From positions 1 to 64,000 of the IMG/VR virus record IMGVR_UViG_3300035211_000053: DNA of 64,000 nt. One strand, given 5' to 3'. Source of the stretch: a virus. The notes under the pieces were generated by a model. That model was not told the origin of the DNA, ran no database searches, and saw only the letters and a program-made list of their open reading frames with translations. Numbering within the stretch: position 1 is the stretch's first letter; the number at the start of each line of letters is the position of its first letter. This document shows positions 39,378-47,487 of this stretch, piece by piece. Made by a program: the position numbers and the translations under genes.

Positions 39378-40724
39378 TCAAACGAAGCGGCTGTCTTGGT
39401 GGACTCCGCCGCGCTTGCTTGCAGCTTTACCTAGGTGCGATAGGACCGCGTACCGGAGCGCGTCTTGTGCGTGGTTGTCCCTGTCGATGATATCCTCGGT
39501 GTACTGGTCCGGGTTCTGCGGGTCGGGCTTGCGCTTGTAGCTACCCATCTCCCAAATCAGCTTTCGGCACCGAGGGCTGACGTACAGGTGGGCCTCGATG
39601 TTGTCATCGTTGACGGGCTGTTTGCGGATGAGCCGCGCAACCGCCATGATGCCGTCTGCGATCGAGTTGTTGACGTCCCGAAGGCGGGCCCCGGCCTTGC
39701 GTTGGAACGCCTTCAGCCGAGCTGGCTGCGATGGATCGCCGTAAAAGCTGTGGTTGGGGTACCAAGCAGTCCAGATGCGCAACTTGTCGCACCACCAGTC
39801 CTCAGTCTGATGCCGCTCGTAGACCTCATCAAGCACCCATACCGTCGCGTCTTGACCGTGGCCCAACACGCCGATTAGGAGCAGAACGCCCGGGTCCTCG
39901 TACCCGTGGTCGGCAGCTATCAGGATTTCGGTCCAGCGAACATCCGCTGGCGGCGGCCTGACGTGGAATCCCTCATCAAACTCGCTGTAAACCAACCCCT
40001 CGGCTGCGTCGAAGTCGCACTCCCATTCACGTTTGAAGACCGCCTCTGGAGTGGTGCGCCGCGCGTCCTCGACCTCTTGCGCGTCTACAGTCTCCGGCGC
40101 ATCGCGGTAGGTCGCGTGAATCGTGTGGTAGTTGGCGTTTTCAGGCTCCTGGCTCAGCCCCAGCTTGTGGTACTGGTAGAGAAGCCCCTTGCGGCCACGT
40201 CGTGGAGTCCCAACGATAATGAGGATCTTCAGCGACCATGGCTCAGAAAACCACGGCTTGGCCACCGAATACAACACCGACGGGTCAATATCGTCTCCCT
40301 CATCGATGAGGAGCACGTCCGCCCGAAGCCCGAGGGCTCTGCGGCTCGACGCCTTGGCGGCAGCAAACGGCTGCATCCAGCCACCCCATGGAAACTCGAT
40401 TCGGTAGGTGGTCTTGTCGAGTTTCCCACCGAGGAACGCCCAATCGTCGACGACTTCGTTGCGGATACCCTCGCCGTGCACGTCCTTGAATTGCTTCAAG
40501 GTCGGCATGAACCACACGATGCGAATACCGTGAAACGGTCTCAGCGCCTCGTTCCGTGCAACACCCTGGTACTGCGACGTCAGTAGCCATGCAATGTTTC
40601 GCGCAAACCAGGACTTCCCAACCCCACGCCCCCACGGTAGACAGATGCGGTGGCCCGGCTCTATCAGCCGGAACGCCCTACTCTGTGGACGGTTCAGGCG
40701 CAGCCGTATCGTCTGAGTCGTCAT
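39378..40724 (-). CDS. terminase large subunit
   Basis: 448 aa. ATPase: Walker A WGRGVGKS (31-38), Walker B VLLIDEGDD (137-145) and motif III-like ILIIVGTPRRG. RNase-H nuclease: IAADHGY (Asp about residue 272), SFYGDPS and the C-terminal DRDNHAQDALRYAV. It packages DNA through the portal and cuts it. The start overlaps the small subunit by 47 nt. Packaging type (cos or headful) cannot be read from this gene by eye. Confidence 0.9.
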   Translation of the reverse strand: MTTQTIRLRLNRPQSRAFRLIEPGHRICLPWGRGVGKSWFARNIAWLLTSQYQGVARNEALRPFHGIRIVWFMPTLKQFKDVHGEGIRNEVVDDWAFLGGKLDKTTYRIEFPWGGWMQPFAAAKASSRRALGLRADVLLIDEGDDIDPSVLYSVAKPWFSEPWSLKILIIVGTPRRGRKGLLYQYHKLGLSQEPENANYHTIHATYRDAPETVDAQEVEDARRTTPEAVFKREWECDFDAAEGLVYSEFDEGFHVRPPPADVRWTEILIAADHGYEDPGVLLLIGVLGHGQDATVWVLDEVYERHQTEDWWCDKLRIWTAWYPNHSFYGDPSQPARLKAFQRKAGARLRDVNNSIADGIMAVARLIRKQPVNDDNIEAHLYVSPRCRKLIWEMGSYKRKPDPQNPDQYTEDIIDRDNHAQDALRYAVLSHLGKAASKRGGVHQDSRFV

Positions 40725-41130
40725 CGTCTATGGCCGCCACCTGGACGACCACCTGAGTGGGCTTCTCTTGTTTGTCTGCCTCCGCCTGGATCTTGCGGTG
40801 CAGCGTGAGCGCCTTGTAGGCAGCGACCACTTGCGCCGCGTACTGCGGGCGCGGGTCCTGCATCTCTAGCTCGTTGGCATCATCGACACGGTCGCAACAG
40901 GTCTTGACCGTCTCGAGCATCATGCGCTCAACATCTTCCAGCGCACTCGCGTAGAGAGCTTTCCGGGCTTTCAGGAAAGCCTCGTCTTTGTGTGCCCTCT
41001 GAGCAAGATCCCAACCGGTAGCAACCGGTATGCCGACTTTACGGGCGGCGGCAGATGCATTCCCGCTTAGAAGATACTCGGCACGGAATCTTGCTTCGGT
41101 CTCCTGTGGGGTCTTGCTGCCGTGTGGCAT
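40678..41130 (-). CDS. terminase small subunit
   Basis: 150 aa from ATG 41130, after GAGGTGACACG (GTG 41145 possible). The N-terminal RFRAEYLLSGNASAAARKVG and IPVATGWDLAQRA form the usual HTH that recognises the packaging site. The middle is a helix with VERMMLETVKTCCDRVDD; the C-terminus is acidic. It precedes the large subunit, which starts inside its end. Confidence 0.8.
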   Translation of the reverse strand: MPHGSKTPQETEARFRAEYLLSGNASAAARKVGIPVATGWDLAQRAHKDEAFLKARKALYASALEDVERMMLETVKTCCDRVDDANELEMQDPRPQYAAQVVAAYKALTLHRKIQAEADKQEKPTQVVVQVAAIDDDDSDDTAAPEPSTE

Positions 41131-41186
41131 CGTGTCACCTCGCACCCTAACGCCCGTTGACCGGCGGCGGCCCGTGGGTGTGGAGC

Positions 41187-41210
41187 GACAGCGTCTGCTG
41201 TCTGGTTTTT
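41187..41210 (+). terminator. hairpin between the small basic gene and the terminase; reads as a plus-strand terminator
   Basis: GACAGC-GTCT-GCTGTC (41187-41202), followed on the plus strand by TGGTTTTT. On the minus strand the hairpin lacks a U tract. It could stop antisense transcription, or act as an mRNA processing or stability element ahead of the terminase genes. Confidence 0.45.
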
Positions 41211-41364
41211 ACTTCCCCTTAGCCTTACGGCGTCGGGTTGGTCTTGACTTGCCCGCCTTGTCGAGCGCTCTGGCGACCGCCTGTTTCTGCGGGACGCCTT
41301 CACCTCGTAGCATGCGGATGTTGGCGGAGATGGTCTTGGGGCTACCGCCGCGTCGGAGGGGCAT
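41209..41364 (-). CDS. 51-aa basic conserved phage protein
   Basis: From ATG 41364 (ATGA overlap) to TAA 41209. The sequence [20 protein letters not shown] followed by [20 protein letters not shown] matches a widespread small phage family (pattern: KKGSS...IS.NI..L..EG.PQKQAVAIAL..AGKS). Function is unknown. The basic C-terminus ([11 protein letters not shown]) suggests nucleic-acid binding. It ends just before the hairpin preceding the terminase genes. Confidence 0.7.
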   Translation of the reverse strand: MPLRRGGSPKTISANIRMLRGEGVPQKQAVARALDKAGKSRPTRRRKAKGK

Positions 41365-41837
41365 CAGTCCCAACTCCAGACGGGCACGACGTCACTAGGG
41401 TGGCACAAGCGATTACATCGTGCACACATGCGTTTGGTGAGCGCCCCGATGGTCAGGGCCTCAAGACCACGCGCACATCGTCTGCAAAGCCAGATTACAC
41501 CTTTCTGAGGCGCCATTTCTTGGTCGTCCAGCGTAATATCCCCAGTTACTGGGTGGTTCGCCCAATCCTGCCATCCAGTGTCCGGTACATGTTCGGCGGT
41601 TCCCGTAGTGGTGGCTGGCCTGGCATCGGTCTGCAACGCGGCCTCCAGCTTGTCGCCGATAATTTTCGCGGTATCGTCAGGGGCGACGGCGATGGTCACG
41701 GTTTTGTCGCCGTATTGCACTGTACACCGCCGGACAGGCTTAAATGGCTTAACCAGCTTCGGAAACCGCAGCCCTCTCCAGGTGGGCAATCCCTTCAGCC
41801 TCTCGATCTCAGCCATGAATGCAGCGCCGCGCATCAT
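41364..41837 (-). CDS. zinc-knuckle hypothetical protein
   Basis: 157 aa. N-terminal half is basic and beta-rich ([19 protein letters not shown]). Two cysteine pairs at the C-terminus, [11 protein letters not shown] and [12 protein letters not shown], suggest a zinc ribbon. The start overlaps the previous stop. It might be an RNA/DNA-binding regulator; no family was recognised. Confidence 0.6.
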   Translation of the reverse strand: MMRGAAFMAEIERLKGLPTWRGLRFPKLVKPFKPVRRCTVQYGDKTVTIAVAPDDTAKIIGDKLEAALQTDARPATTTGTAEHVPDTGWQDWANHPVTGDITLDDQEMAPQKGVIWLCRRCARGLEALTIGALTKRMCARCNRLCHPSDVVPVWSWD

Positions 41838-42097
41838 GACCTATTGTGGATCGGGCATCCATCGGTTGCCAAGCCCAGGCACTCGCAACCGACGTGGTCG
41901 TCGATGGTTGCCGTGGTGGCTGGCTTGGGGTCCGTCCGCACCGCGCGCTTTGCCCGTTCGTGTCGTGACATATGCGACAGGGTGGTAACGTCGATGATTC
42001 GACGGCGTTTTTTTGGGGCTTGCGGACTAGCCATCGGGCTCTGGTCCTGCATGGTCATCTGACTACGTACGGGGGCCTGTCCCTCGGTGGCGCTCAT
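41834..42097 (-). CDS. small hypothetical protein with C-terminal Cys/His
   Basis: 87 aa, ATGA overlaps on both sides. A basic segment (QAPKKRRRIIDVTTLSHMSR) in the middle and a CECLGLATDGCPIHN end that could bind a metal. The rest is probably disordered. Role unknown. Confidence 0.55.
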   Translation of the reverse strand: MSATEGQAPVRSQMTMQDQSPMASPQAPKKRRRIIDVTTLSHMSRHERAKRAVRTDPKPATTATIDDHVGCECLGLATDGCPIHNRS

Positions 42098-42333
42098 TGG
42101 CCGTCTGTGGCGCTCTGCTCAGATTCTCGTAGCTGCATGAGCAGATCTGGCCACACAGCCAGGAGCCGTGCCGGCGTCGTGTAGATGTGGGCCTGACGCT
42201 TACCTGCACTACCGGGCCGACGCATTGCTGCACCCGACTCAACAAGCCAACGCCGGGCGGTCCGGATACTCACTCCCACCATGTCAGCAATCATGCGAGG
42301 TGTGTATATGCTACTTCGTCGCATTCCAGGCAT
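42094..42333 (-). CDS. small HTH (MerR/excisionase-like) protein
   Basis: 79 aa. IYTPRMIADMVGVSIRTARR followed by WLVESGAAMRRPGS and HIYTTPARLLAVWP is the helix-turn-helix plus wing pattern of MerR-type or excisionase-like DNA-binding domains. ATG 42324 is an alternative start. It overlaps the upstream gene by 23 nt. It may regulate late genes or act in DNA recombination; no integrase was seen nearby. Confidence 0.6.
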   Translation of the reverse strand: MPGMRRSSIYTPRMIADMVGVSIRTARRWLVESGAAMRRPGSAGKRQAHIYTTPARLLAVWPDLLMQLRESEQSATDGQ

Positions 42334-43144
42334 CCACCAGCTCCTTGTGCATTCGTGTCGCCTCGGCCAGTGCCTGGGCCATCAGGGCCATGATCCCTGG
42401 CACAGTGGACGTTAGGCTGGCCTCAAGGGCAACACGTGGCTGACGCCCGCGGCAGAGTTTCCGCCCAGCCTCCGTCAATGGGTAGAGCGCCATGATTGCC
42501 CTGCCCTGCGCTGCCCAACGTAATCCCTCGTCACAGTGCATGGCCTGGATAATCACTGACCCACCCGGCAAGCGCTCTTCGAGCCTGGCGATCCGCCGGC
42601 TGATGCGGGCAGCACGCTGCATGGTCGAGTCGTCGACGACGGCGCCGACGCTGTGGGCCTCGGCCCCCGACTCGAAAGCAGGCGTCGACGTCACGTAACC
42701 GGCGCCCCCGCAGCGGTAGCAGGTCTCGCCATATTCGTCTTCTCCAAAGCCTTTGCACTTGTAGCAGACCTTGTAGCCGCTGCGGGTCGGGGTTCTGCGC
42801 GCTGGCCTGATCTCGAGGTGACCAGTTCCTTTGCAGGTCCGGCATTCATTCGTCAGATAGTGCTTGCCTGACTTGTCCTTCGGATCCGTCCAGTAGACCG
42901 ATCGATGGCGTTCCCCTGTCTTGTCTTCCCAGGTTTCCACGTGGCAATTCATGCCCCACAGTATTCCGTCGGTGCAATCCTCATTCGGACACGGTTTGGC
43001 CTTCAGCGAGAACATGCGCAGATGATCCAGCATTGGGCCACAGGTCGACCGCGCAAATCTGCAGGCGCCTGGACCGAAGTACCAGTTCAGTTCTATCTGG
43101 TCACTCAGCGGTAACACCAATGACGCCAGCACGAGCGCGTTCAT
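42311..43144 (-). CDS. DnaJ-type zinc-finger protein
   Basis: 277 aa. Three zinc modules: CPNEDCTDGILWGMNC (about 52-67), CRTCKGTGHLE (about 101-111), and the pair CYKCKGFGEDEYGETCYRC (126-144) with GGAGYV. The C-x2-C-x-G-x-G knuckles are as in DnaJ. The C-terminal half is helical and contains MHCDEGLRWAAQGRA. No J domain. Such phage proteins may bind nucleic acid or serve in late-gene control; that is inference. Confidence 0.6.
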   Translation of the reverse strand: MNALVLASLVLPLSDQIELNWYFGPGACRFARSTCGPMLDHLRMFSLKAKPCPNEDCTDGILWGMNCHVETWEDKTGERHRSVYWTDPKDKSGKHYLTNECRTCKGTGHLEIRPARRTPTRSGYKVCYKCKGFGEDEYGETCYRCGGAGYVTSTPAFESGAEAHSVGAVVDDSTMQRAARISRRIARLEERLPGGSVIIQAMHCDEGLRWAAQGRAIMALYPLTEAGRKLCRGRQPRVALEASLTSTVPGIMALMAQALAEATRMHKELVDAWNATK

Positions 43145-43332
43145 CCGAATAGCCTTTCGTCTGGCAACTCAGGACGTGGCATCCAGCGCGTCACCCGTTC
43201 CGGGTACCGTGGGATCCACCTCACGCCGTTCCATGAGCGCACTTCGATCCAGCGATGGCCGAAGTTTTCGACAACCACCAGGTAGTAGTCCTCGGCCATG
43301 GGCGACGTGGTGATAGCGGTCCAGTTGCTCAT
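43141..43332 (-). CDS. DUF551-like small protein
   Basis: 63 aa with W-T-A-I-T...P...D.YYLVVVENF, then EVRSWNGVRWIPRYPERVTR and WMPRPELPDE. The final V-T-x-W-M-P-x-P-E-x-P motif is the signature of DUF551 phage proteins. Coupled by ATGA. Function unknown. Confidence 0.7.
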   Translation of the reverse strand: MSNWTAITTSPMAEDYYLVVVENFGHRWIEVRSWNGVRWIPRYPERVTRWMPRPELPDERLFG

Positions 43333-43529
43333 TCGTCGTTCCTCAGTGATTCGATGATGGCAGCGTAGTTGACGTACTCATCCCTGTGCAGGTGGGCGTC
43401 AATGATGGCTTCGCGCTCAGCTTGCACCTCTGGGCTGTAGCCAATCCTCCAAGTGTCTCTGTGGAATGGCTCGCGCCGATTCGGATCCAGCCTTTCGGTG
43501 TAGCAGATCATGCGGTATTCAGACGCCAT
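43329..43529 (-). CDS. small hypothetical protein
   Basis: 66 aa, hydrophilic: YRMICYTERLDPNRREPFHR, then helix AEREAIIDAHLHRDEYVNYA. The stop overlaps the DUF551 start. No family was recognised. A 50-nt spacer upstream holds only two tiny frames (13 and 12 codons). Confidence 0.5.
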   Translation of the reverse strand: MASEYRMICYTERLDPNRREPFHRDTWRIGYSPEVQAEREAIIDAHLHRDEYVNYAAIIESLRNDE

Positions 43530-43578
43530 GCTTCGTGCATTCAGCTTTCAGGTGCATTGCTCGCGCCCTGGCCAGTTT

Positions 43579-44142
43579 TCATGGTATCATCACTACAATT
43601 CCTTGCTCCAGCTCCTCAGGCTCAGCTGGGGCGACGTCTGTGTTCTCTGGCTTAGCCTTGGGCTCAGGCTCGGCAGCAACCGGAGTCTCCTCGACGAAGT
43701 ACACCTTCCCACGCTTTTGCCCGCGGCTCTTCACGTGGCCCTGCTTCTCCAGGTAGGCCAGCGCCTTGCTCACGTCTGCGGTGGAGCGCGCAGTGGCCTC
43801 GGCGAGTGCCCGGCAGCTCATCACATCACCGGGTTGTTTGCGGAGCTCGGCCCACACGTCAGCTGCCAACTCTCGGGCCTCGGCGGCGCTGATGGCGGCC
43901 GGCTTCCCGGCTGCTACGCCCCTTGGCTTCGCCTTCTGTAGTCCGGCCCCCCGCCCTTTCTTCGGCGCCGGTGCCCCACCAGCGGGAGGATGCTGGTCCG
44001 TGAACAGTGGGTCCAGCTCCTCGGCCTGCGCTCGCAGCTCAGTGGCCATCCGCTCGTAGTCGGCGGCCTGGTCACGGGCGGCGGCCGCCATGGCTTTGCG
44101 CATTGTTTCGGACCAAATTGTTGTGTCGATCTTCGTTGTCAT
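43579..44142 (-). CDS. winged-helix regulator-like protein
   Basis: 187 aa. N-terminal helix (RDQAADYERMATELRAQAEE), a basic Pro/Ala linker, and a winged-helix domain about residues 85-150: RELAADVWAELRKQPGDVMS, CRALAEATARSTADVSKALA, YLEKQGHVKSRGQKRGKVYF. The C-terminus is acidic. Probably a DNA-binding regulator. Coupled by ATGA to the coiled-coil gene upstream. Confidence 0.6.
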   Translation of the reverse strand: MTTKIDTTIWSETMRKAMAAAARDQAADYERMATELRAQAEELDPLFTDQHPPAGGAPAPKKGRGAGLQKAKPRGVAAGKPAAISAAEARELAADVWAELRKQPGDVMSCRALAEATARSTADVSKALAYLEKQGHVKSRGQKRGKVYFVEETPVAAEPEPKAKPENTDVAPAEPEELEQGIVVMIP

Positions 44143-44498
44143 GTCTTCCTCACAATCTCCCAGTCGGTGGCATTAACCATGTCGGCCAGATTTCGGATCA
44201 CTTCGCGGAGGGCGTCGCGCTCGGCGCGCAGCTCGTCACGTTCAGCACACAGGTGTGTGATCTCAGGACCGCGCCAAGCTAATACCGTCCGTTCCAATTC
44301 CTTGACGCGCTCGCGCAGCACGTCGCGCTCTTTCCTTACCTCCACACCTCGCTCCTGTTCCTTCCCGAGTACTCTCGTCAGCTCCTCCAACCCCTGTTTC
44401 AGCTGCTGGTGTTCTGTGTTCATGTCCTCCCACTGCACGAGGACTCCGGTCTCGGACTCGCGAAGCTTCAGCTCGGGCTCATATCGCTTGATCGTCAT
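44139..44498 (-). CDS. coiled-coil protein
   Basis: 119 aa, nearly all charged helix with heptads (LKQGLEELTRVLGKEQERGV, ERVKELERTVLAWRGPEITH, AERDELRAERDALREVIRNL). No catalytic motif. It resembles the many coiled-coil accessory proteins of this region (44.5-47.2 and 58.8-59.7 kb). Role unknown. Confidence 0.55.
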   Translation of the reverse strand: MTIKRYEPELKLRESETGVLVQWEDMNTEHQQLKQGLEELTRVLGKEQERGVEVRKERDVLRERVKELERTVLAWRGPEITHLCAERDELRAERDALREVIRNLADMVNATDWEIVRKT

Positions 44499-44516
44499 CT
44501 GCTGTTTCCTTCGTTA

Positions 44517-45197
44517 TCACACCCTGAATTCCCGCTCCAGCACGTGGAGCATTGCCTGTAGCGATTCAATTCGCGTCTCGAGGTACGGCTGCTCTCTCCC
44601 GACAGCGACTCGGAGTAGGTCAGTGTCCTGCGCGATGCTCTGACGCAGCTGCCTGGCAGCTCCCCGAATGATGCGCCATGCTGCCCTGCTTGACAGCTTG
44701 CTGCCCTCTCGCCGATCATCGTCGTTCCTCTTCTCTCGTCTCATCCGCTCCACAGCCTTCACACCAGCGTTCTCCGTCTCCGGGAACAGGCGCCGGCCTT
44801 CGCCTTCGCCCCATTCCTCTGCAACACGGCGGCTCATGACATCGAGCCAGCCGTCTGGGTCTGTCCAATTCTGAATGCGTTGTTTTGCAATGACTGTGCA
44901 ATAGGCCCGCATCGCCTTGTCCCGCTCCTCCATCAGCTGAGCATTCGTGGCCACCGCCCATTGCTCGGCGTGTTTCTGTGCTTGGATGGCCTCGTCCCGC
45001 TGCGTGAGGGCCTGGTCACGCTCAGCCTCCATCCTGCTCACCTCGTCCCGTGTCAGCCTGGCGTTGTCGGCGGCGAGTTCGCGAATTCGGCCAGCCACAG
45101 CGCAGTAGCTGACCATCGGGGTATGGACTGGTCCAGCTGCACGGTCTATTCCGGCAGCTAGGATTTCGAAAGCTTTCATCAGTGTCGCGTCATCCAC
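44517..45197 (-). CDS. coiled-coil accessory protein with LFPE motif
   Basis: 226 aa from GTG 45197, overlapping the previous stop by 8 nt. Starts VDDATLMKAFEIL, similar to the MDDATL start of the 47156 gene. A central coiled coil (SRMEAERDQALTQRDEAIQA) is followed by VAEEWGEGEGRRLFPETENA, a motif also at the end of the 59670 gene. The C-terminus is helical. Function unknown; part of a duplicated family in this phage. Confidence 0.55.
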   Translation of the reverse strand: MDDATLMKAFEILAAGIDRAAGPVHTPMVSYCAVAGRIRELAADNARLTRDEVSRMEAERDQALTQRDEAIQAQKHAEQWAVATNAQLMEERDKAMRAYCTVIAKQRIQNWTDPDGWLDVMSRRVAEEWGEGEGRRLFPETENAGVKAVERMRREKRNDDDRREGSKLSSRAAWRIIRGAARQLRQSIAQDTDLLRVAVGREQPYLETRIESLQAMLHVLEREFRV

Positions 45198-46320
45198 TGT
45201 CCACCTCGATTCCGAGCGCGGCGAGGTCGTCCTCGTTGAACACCGGGCACTCAAAGTCTGTCAGCACTTCCTTGACAGCTACCCGCACCTTCTCTGCCAA
45301 TTCGGCGCTGAGCACGACCTCGCCTTTAAGGGCAATCTGCTCGCCCTCGCGGAGCTCGACCATGTGCACGATGCCGTCGTGATCTCCGGTCTCAGCAAAC
45401 GGGAACTTGAGAGACACATGCGGGTGACTGGGGCCCGCCATGAACGGGGTCCCGGTGCCGTTGAAGCCCACCCACGCCTCCCGCCGCTTAGGCTTCGGCG
45501 CCGCGGGCGGGCAGCCAACACCGTGTGCTCGGTCCCAATTCTCGGCGTCTTTCGCGTCGGCCGCGACCTCAGCGTCGATCTCTGGATCCGGATGGTACCC
45601 GTGGACAACAATGTGCCAGTCGGTGGCTTTGAACTCTTCTGGACTCGGGTTCCACTCGCTCGCTGAGCACCCAATCCCTGCCACGCGGATCCCTACCCCG
45701 GTCAATGTCAACATCGGGCTGCCCCTCCTGGACACCTCTCTACCATGCTCCAGTGCCCCCAGGGCCTCCATCCACGTCAGATTAGTGGTCTTGGGTTTCA
45801 TGTCTGGCCCCGCACACCCCGCCTGGCTCAGCGGATGTCCCGGGGGCCGCACAAGGTCGGCTGCGTCGCGGGCGCATACGCTATCTGAGCAGTCGCGGTG
45901 TTCGCCCCACCCACAAGCCTGTCGCTCTTGCGAGACCTGCGACCTCATCAGCTCATCAGCCAGGTCACGCAAGCCGTTACTGTCCAAGAGACCCGCATGC
46001 CAACCATGCACAGCCCTTGCCAGCAGTCTGTAGATGTCGCGGGCTCTGGTCGCGTTGTCCAGTTCTAGGCGTAGCCGGTCGTGCTCCTCGGTGTGCTGCT
46101 GGTCCGGCTTCAGTATGCTGTCAGCGGATGAAACTGTCGTGCCGTACTCCTCAAGCCCATGGACCTGGCTGGCCCGCTTCAGCTCCTCGACGTCAGCCGT
46201 GAGCTCCTGGAACAGCGTGACGCAATGCTCCAGGGCAGCAGTGACATGAGGGCTCACTGAAACGTTATTGGCCAGCTGCACTAGACGCATGATGCGCTCG
46301 ATTCGTTCGCTCGGTTTCAC
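45190..46320 (-). CDS. multidomain protein with Tad2 (DUF2829)-like anti-defence domain
   Basis: 376 aa from GTG 46320 (GTGA overlap). Residues 1-130 are helical/coiled coil, 137-170 Cys-rich. Residues about 174-240 (LTWMEALGALEHGREVSRRG, SPMLTLTGVG, then SPEEFKATDWHIVV) follow the DUF2829/Tad2 pattern: an N-terminal helix ending in a G-x-x-V-x-R turn and a C-terminal D-W-x-x-V strand. Tad2 proteins sequester cyclic ADPR signals of Thoeris defence. The C-terminal 130 residues are extra. An ATG at residue 174 could yield the domain alone. Confidence 0.55.
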   Translation of the reverse strand: MKPSERIERIMRLVQLANNVSVSPHVTAALEHCVTLFQELTADVEELKRASQVHGLEEYGTTVSSADSILKPDQQHTEEHDRLRLELDNATRARDIYRLLARAVHGWHAGLLDSNGLRDLADELMRSQVSQERQACGWGEHRDCSDSVCARDAADLVRPPGHPLSQAGCAGPDMKPKTTNLTWMEALGALEHGREVSRRGSPMLTLTGVGIRVAGIGCSASEWNPSPEEFKATDWHIVVHGYHPDPEIDAEVAADAKDAENWDRAHGVGCPPAAPKPKRREAWVGFNGTGTPFMAGPSHPHVSLKFPFAETGDHDGIVHMVELREGEQIALKGEVVLSAELAEKVRVAVKEVLTDFECPVFNEDDLAALGIEVDSG

Positions 46321-47156
46321 TTCGTCACCTGTCCTGTGCTAGACTCACACTTCACGTGGCCCGGCACACTCCGGGACGTCACCTCCGGGTATGCATCAGC
46401 CAGTTCCTTCGCTGCGGAGTCCAGTTGGCTTGTGTTGCTACATTGCTGCATGGCCCAGTAGCACCGCCGGAGTAGCTCGACGTTTACCGCTGGCGTCGCT
46501 GGGCCGTCAAGATCCGAAAGGCGAACCCACGAGCATCCCGGGAGCGGTGGCATACTGAGTTCATTGCTACGCCACAGGGAAAACCTGCCGTCACGCTCTC
46601 GAATCAGGTAGTCGCCACTGGCAGGCACAGGGCCGGTTTTCCAGATGGCCTTCGGCTGCTGCGCGCCGAGGCCCGTCTCATTCCGGTCGCGCCGCATCTC
46701 CTCAATCGTGGTCTTCAGCCGGAAGATTGTGCTCTGAGCCTCCGCCGGCGTAGCGCAGTCAGTCGCTTCCTTCCAAAACGCGTGCGCAGTTTTCAGCCGA
46801 AGGCGTTGCCTCCGCTCCTCGGCGACCCGTGCCTCCAGCCGTCCGATCTTCTCGGCGGCCTCCGCGGGGACGTCGCAGCCGGTGGCGTGTTGCCAGAGTT
46901 TGTCCCGTCTTGCCTCCGCTGAACGCGCGCGTCGGTCCAGGCACTCACGTTCAAGGGCAACCCAGGATGGGAGCGAGACCTCTGCCCCTGGACGCGCTGC
47001 ACCCGGCTTCTCGACGGCCAGCGCGCGGATGCGGGTGGCGATGCGCCTGATTTCTTCCGCCTTCGGTTCCGGGTTGTCGTCGAACATCATCAGTTCGGCG
47101 AATGCCATTGCCTCAATTTTCATCGCCTCAAGTTCGATCAGCGTTGCGTCATCCAT
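46317..47156 (-). CDS. coiled-coil accessory protein
   Basis: 279 aa from ATG 47156. Starts MDDATLIELEAMKIEAMAFA. A central charged helical region (KIGRLEARVAEERRQRLRLK, FRLKTTIEEMRRDRNE), then a WKTGPVPASGDYLIRERDGR beta part with SLWRSNELSMPPLPGCSWV resembling a DUF551-like fold. Probably a multi-domain accessory protein. GTGA coupling to the Tad2-like gene. Confidence 0.55.
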   Translation of the reverse strand: MDDATLIELEAMKIEAMAFAELMMFDDNPEPKAEEIRRIATRIRALAVEKPGAARPGAEVSLPSWVALERECLDRRARSAEARRDKLWQHATGCDVPAEAAEKIGRLEARVAEERRQRLRLKTAHAFWKEATDCATPAEAQSTIFRLKTTIEEMRRDRNETGLGAQQPKAIWKTGPVPASGDYLIRERDGRFSLWRSNELSMPPLPGCSWVRLSDLDGPATPAVNVELLRRCYWAMQQCSNTSQLDSAAKELADAYPEVTSRSVPGHVKCESSTGQVTK

Positions 47157-47157
47157 C

Positions 47158-47487
47158 TCAGTACTCCGATGAGCAGAGGAAGCGCCTACCGTGGTTTGCG
47201 GCCCACTCCTGGCACGTTCTCGTGTGTCGGAGCCCAACCTCGCCCCATTCCCCATCTGTGTCGATTATCGACAGCTCGTCCGTGTCAGGACGCTGGCGCC
47301 ATTCCTTGTCCTGGTGGTCCGACAACGGCTCTCCCGTCTGCTCGAGCCAGACCAGCATCGCGTCCTCGGCAGACCTGGCGACCACCATGTCGATTCCGTC
47401 GTCGTCTGTGAATACATGCAGTTCGTCCATCACTGGTCTCCTCCACGGGCTCGCCGGCACGACGCGCAGGCGGTACGGGCGGGTCAT
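47158..47487 (-). CDS. small acidic hypothetical protein
   Basis: 109 aa if started at ATG 47487 (ATGA overlap with the RNA ligase stop). ATG 47430, after GTGGAGGAGACCAGTG, has a stronger ribosome-binding site and gives 90 aa. The core is DELHVFTDDDGIDMVVARSA, EDAMLVWLEQTGEPLSDHQD and a Cys near the end. It resembles small phage proteins of unknown role. Confidence 0.55.
   Translation of the reverse strand: MTRPYRLRVVPASPWRRPVMDELHVFTDDDGIDMVVARSAEDAMLVWLEQTGEPLSDHQDKEWRQRPDTDELSIIDTDGEWGEVGLRHTRTCQEWAANHGRRFLCSSEY

Noticed and set aside
38594-39490. Plus-strand 298-aa ORF opposite the portal gene
   Set aside because: Antisense shadow of a clear portal gene; no recognisable domain or start signal.
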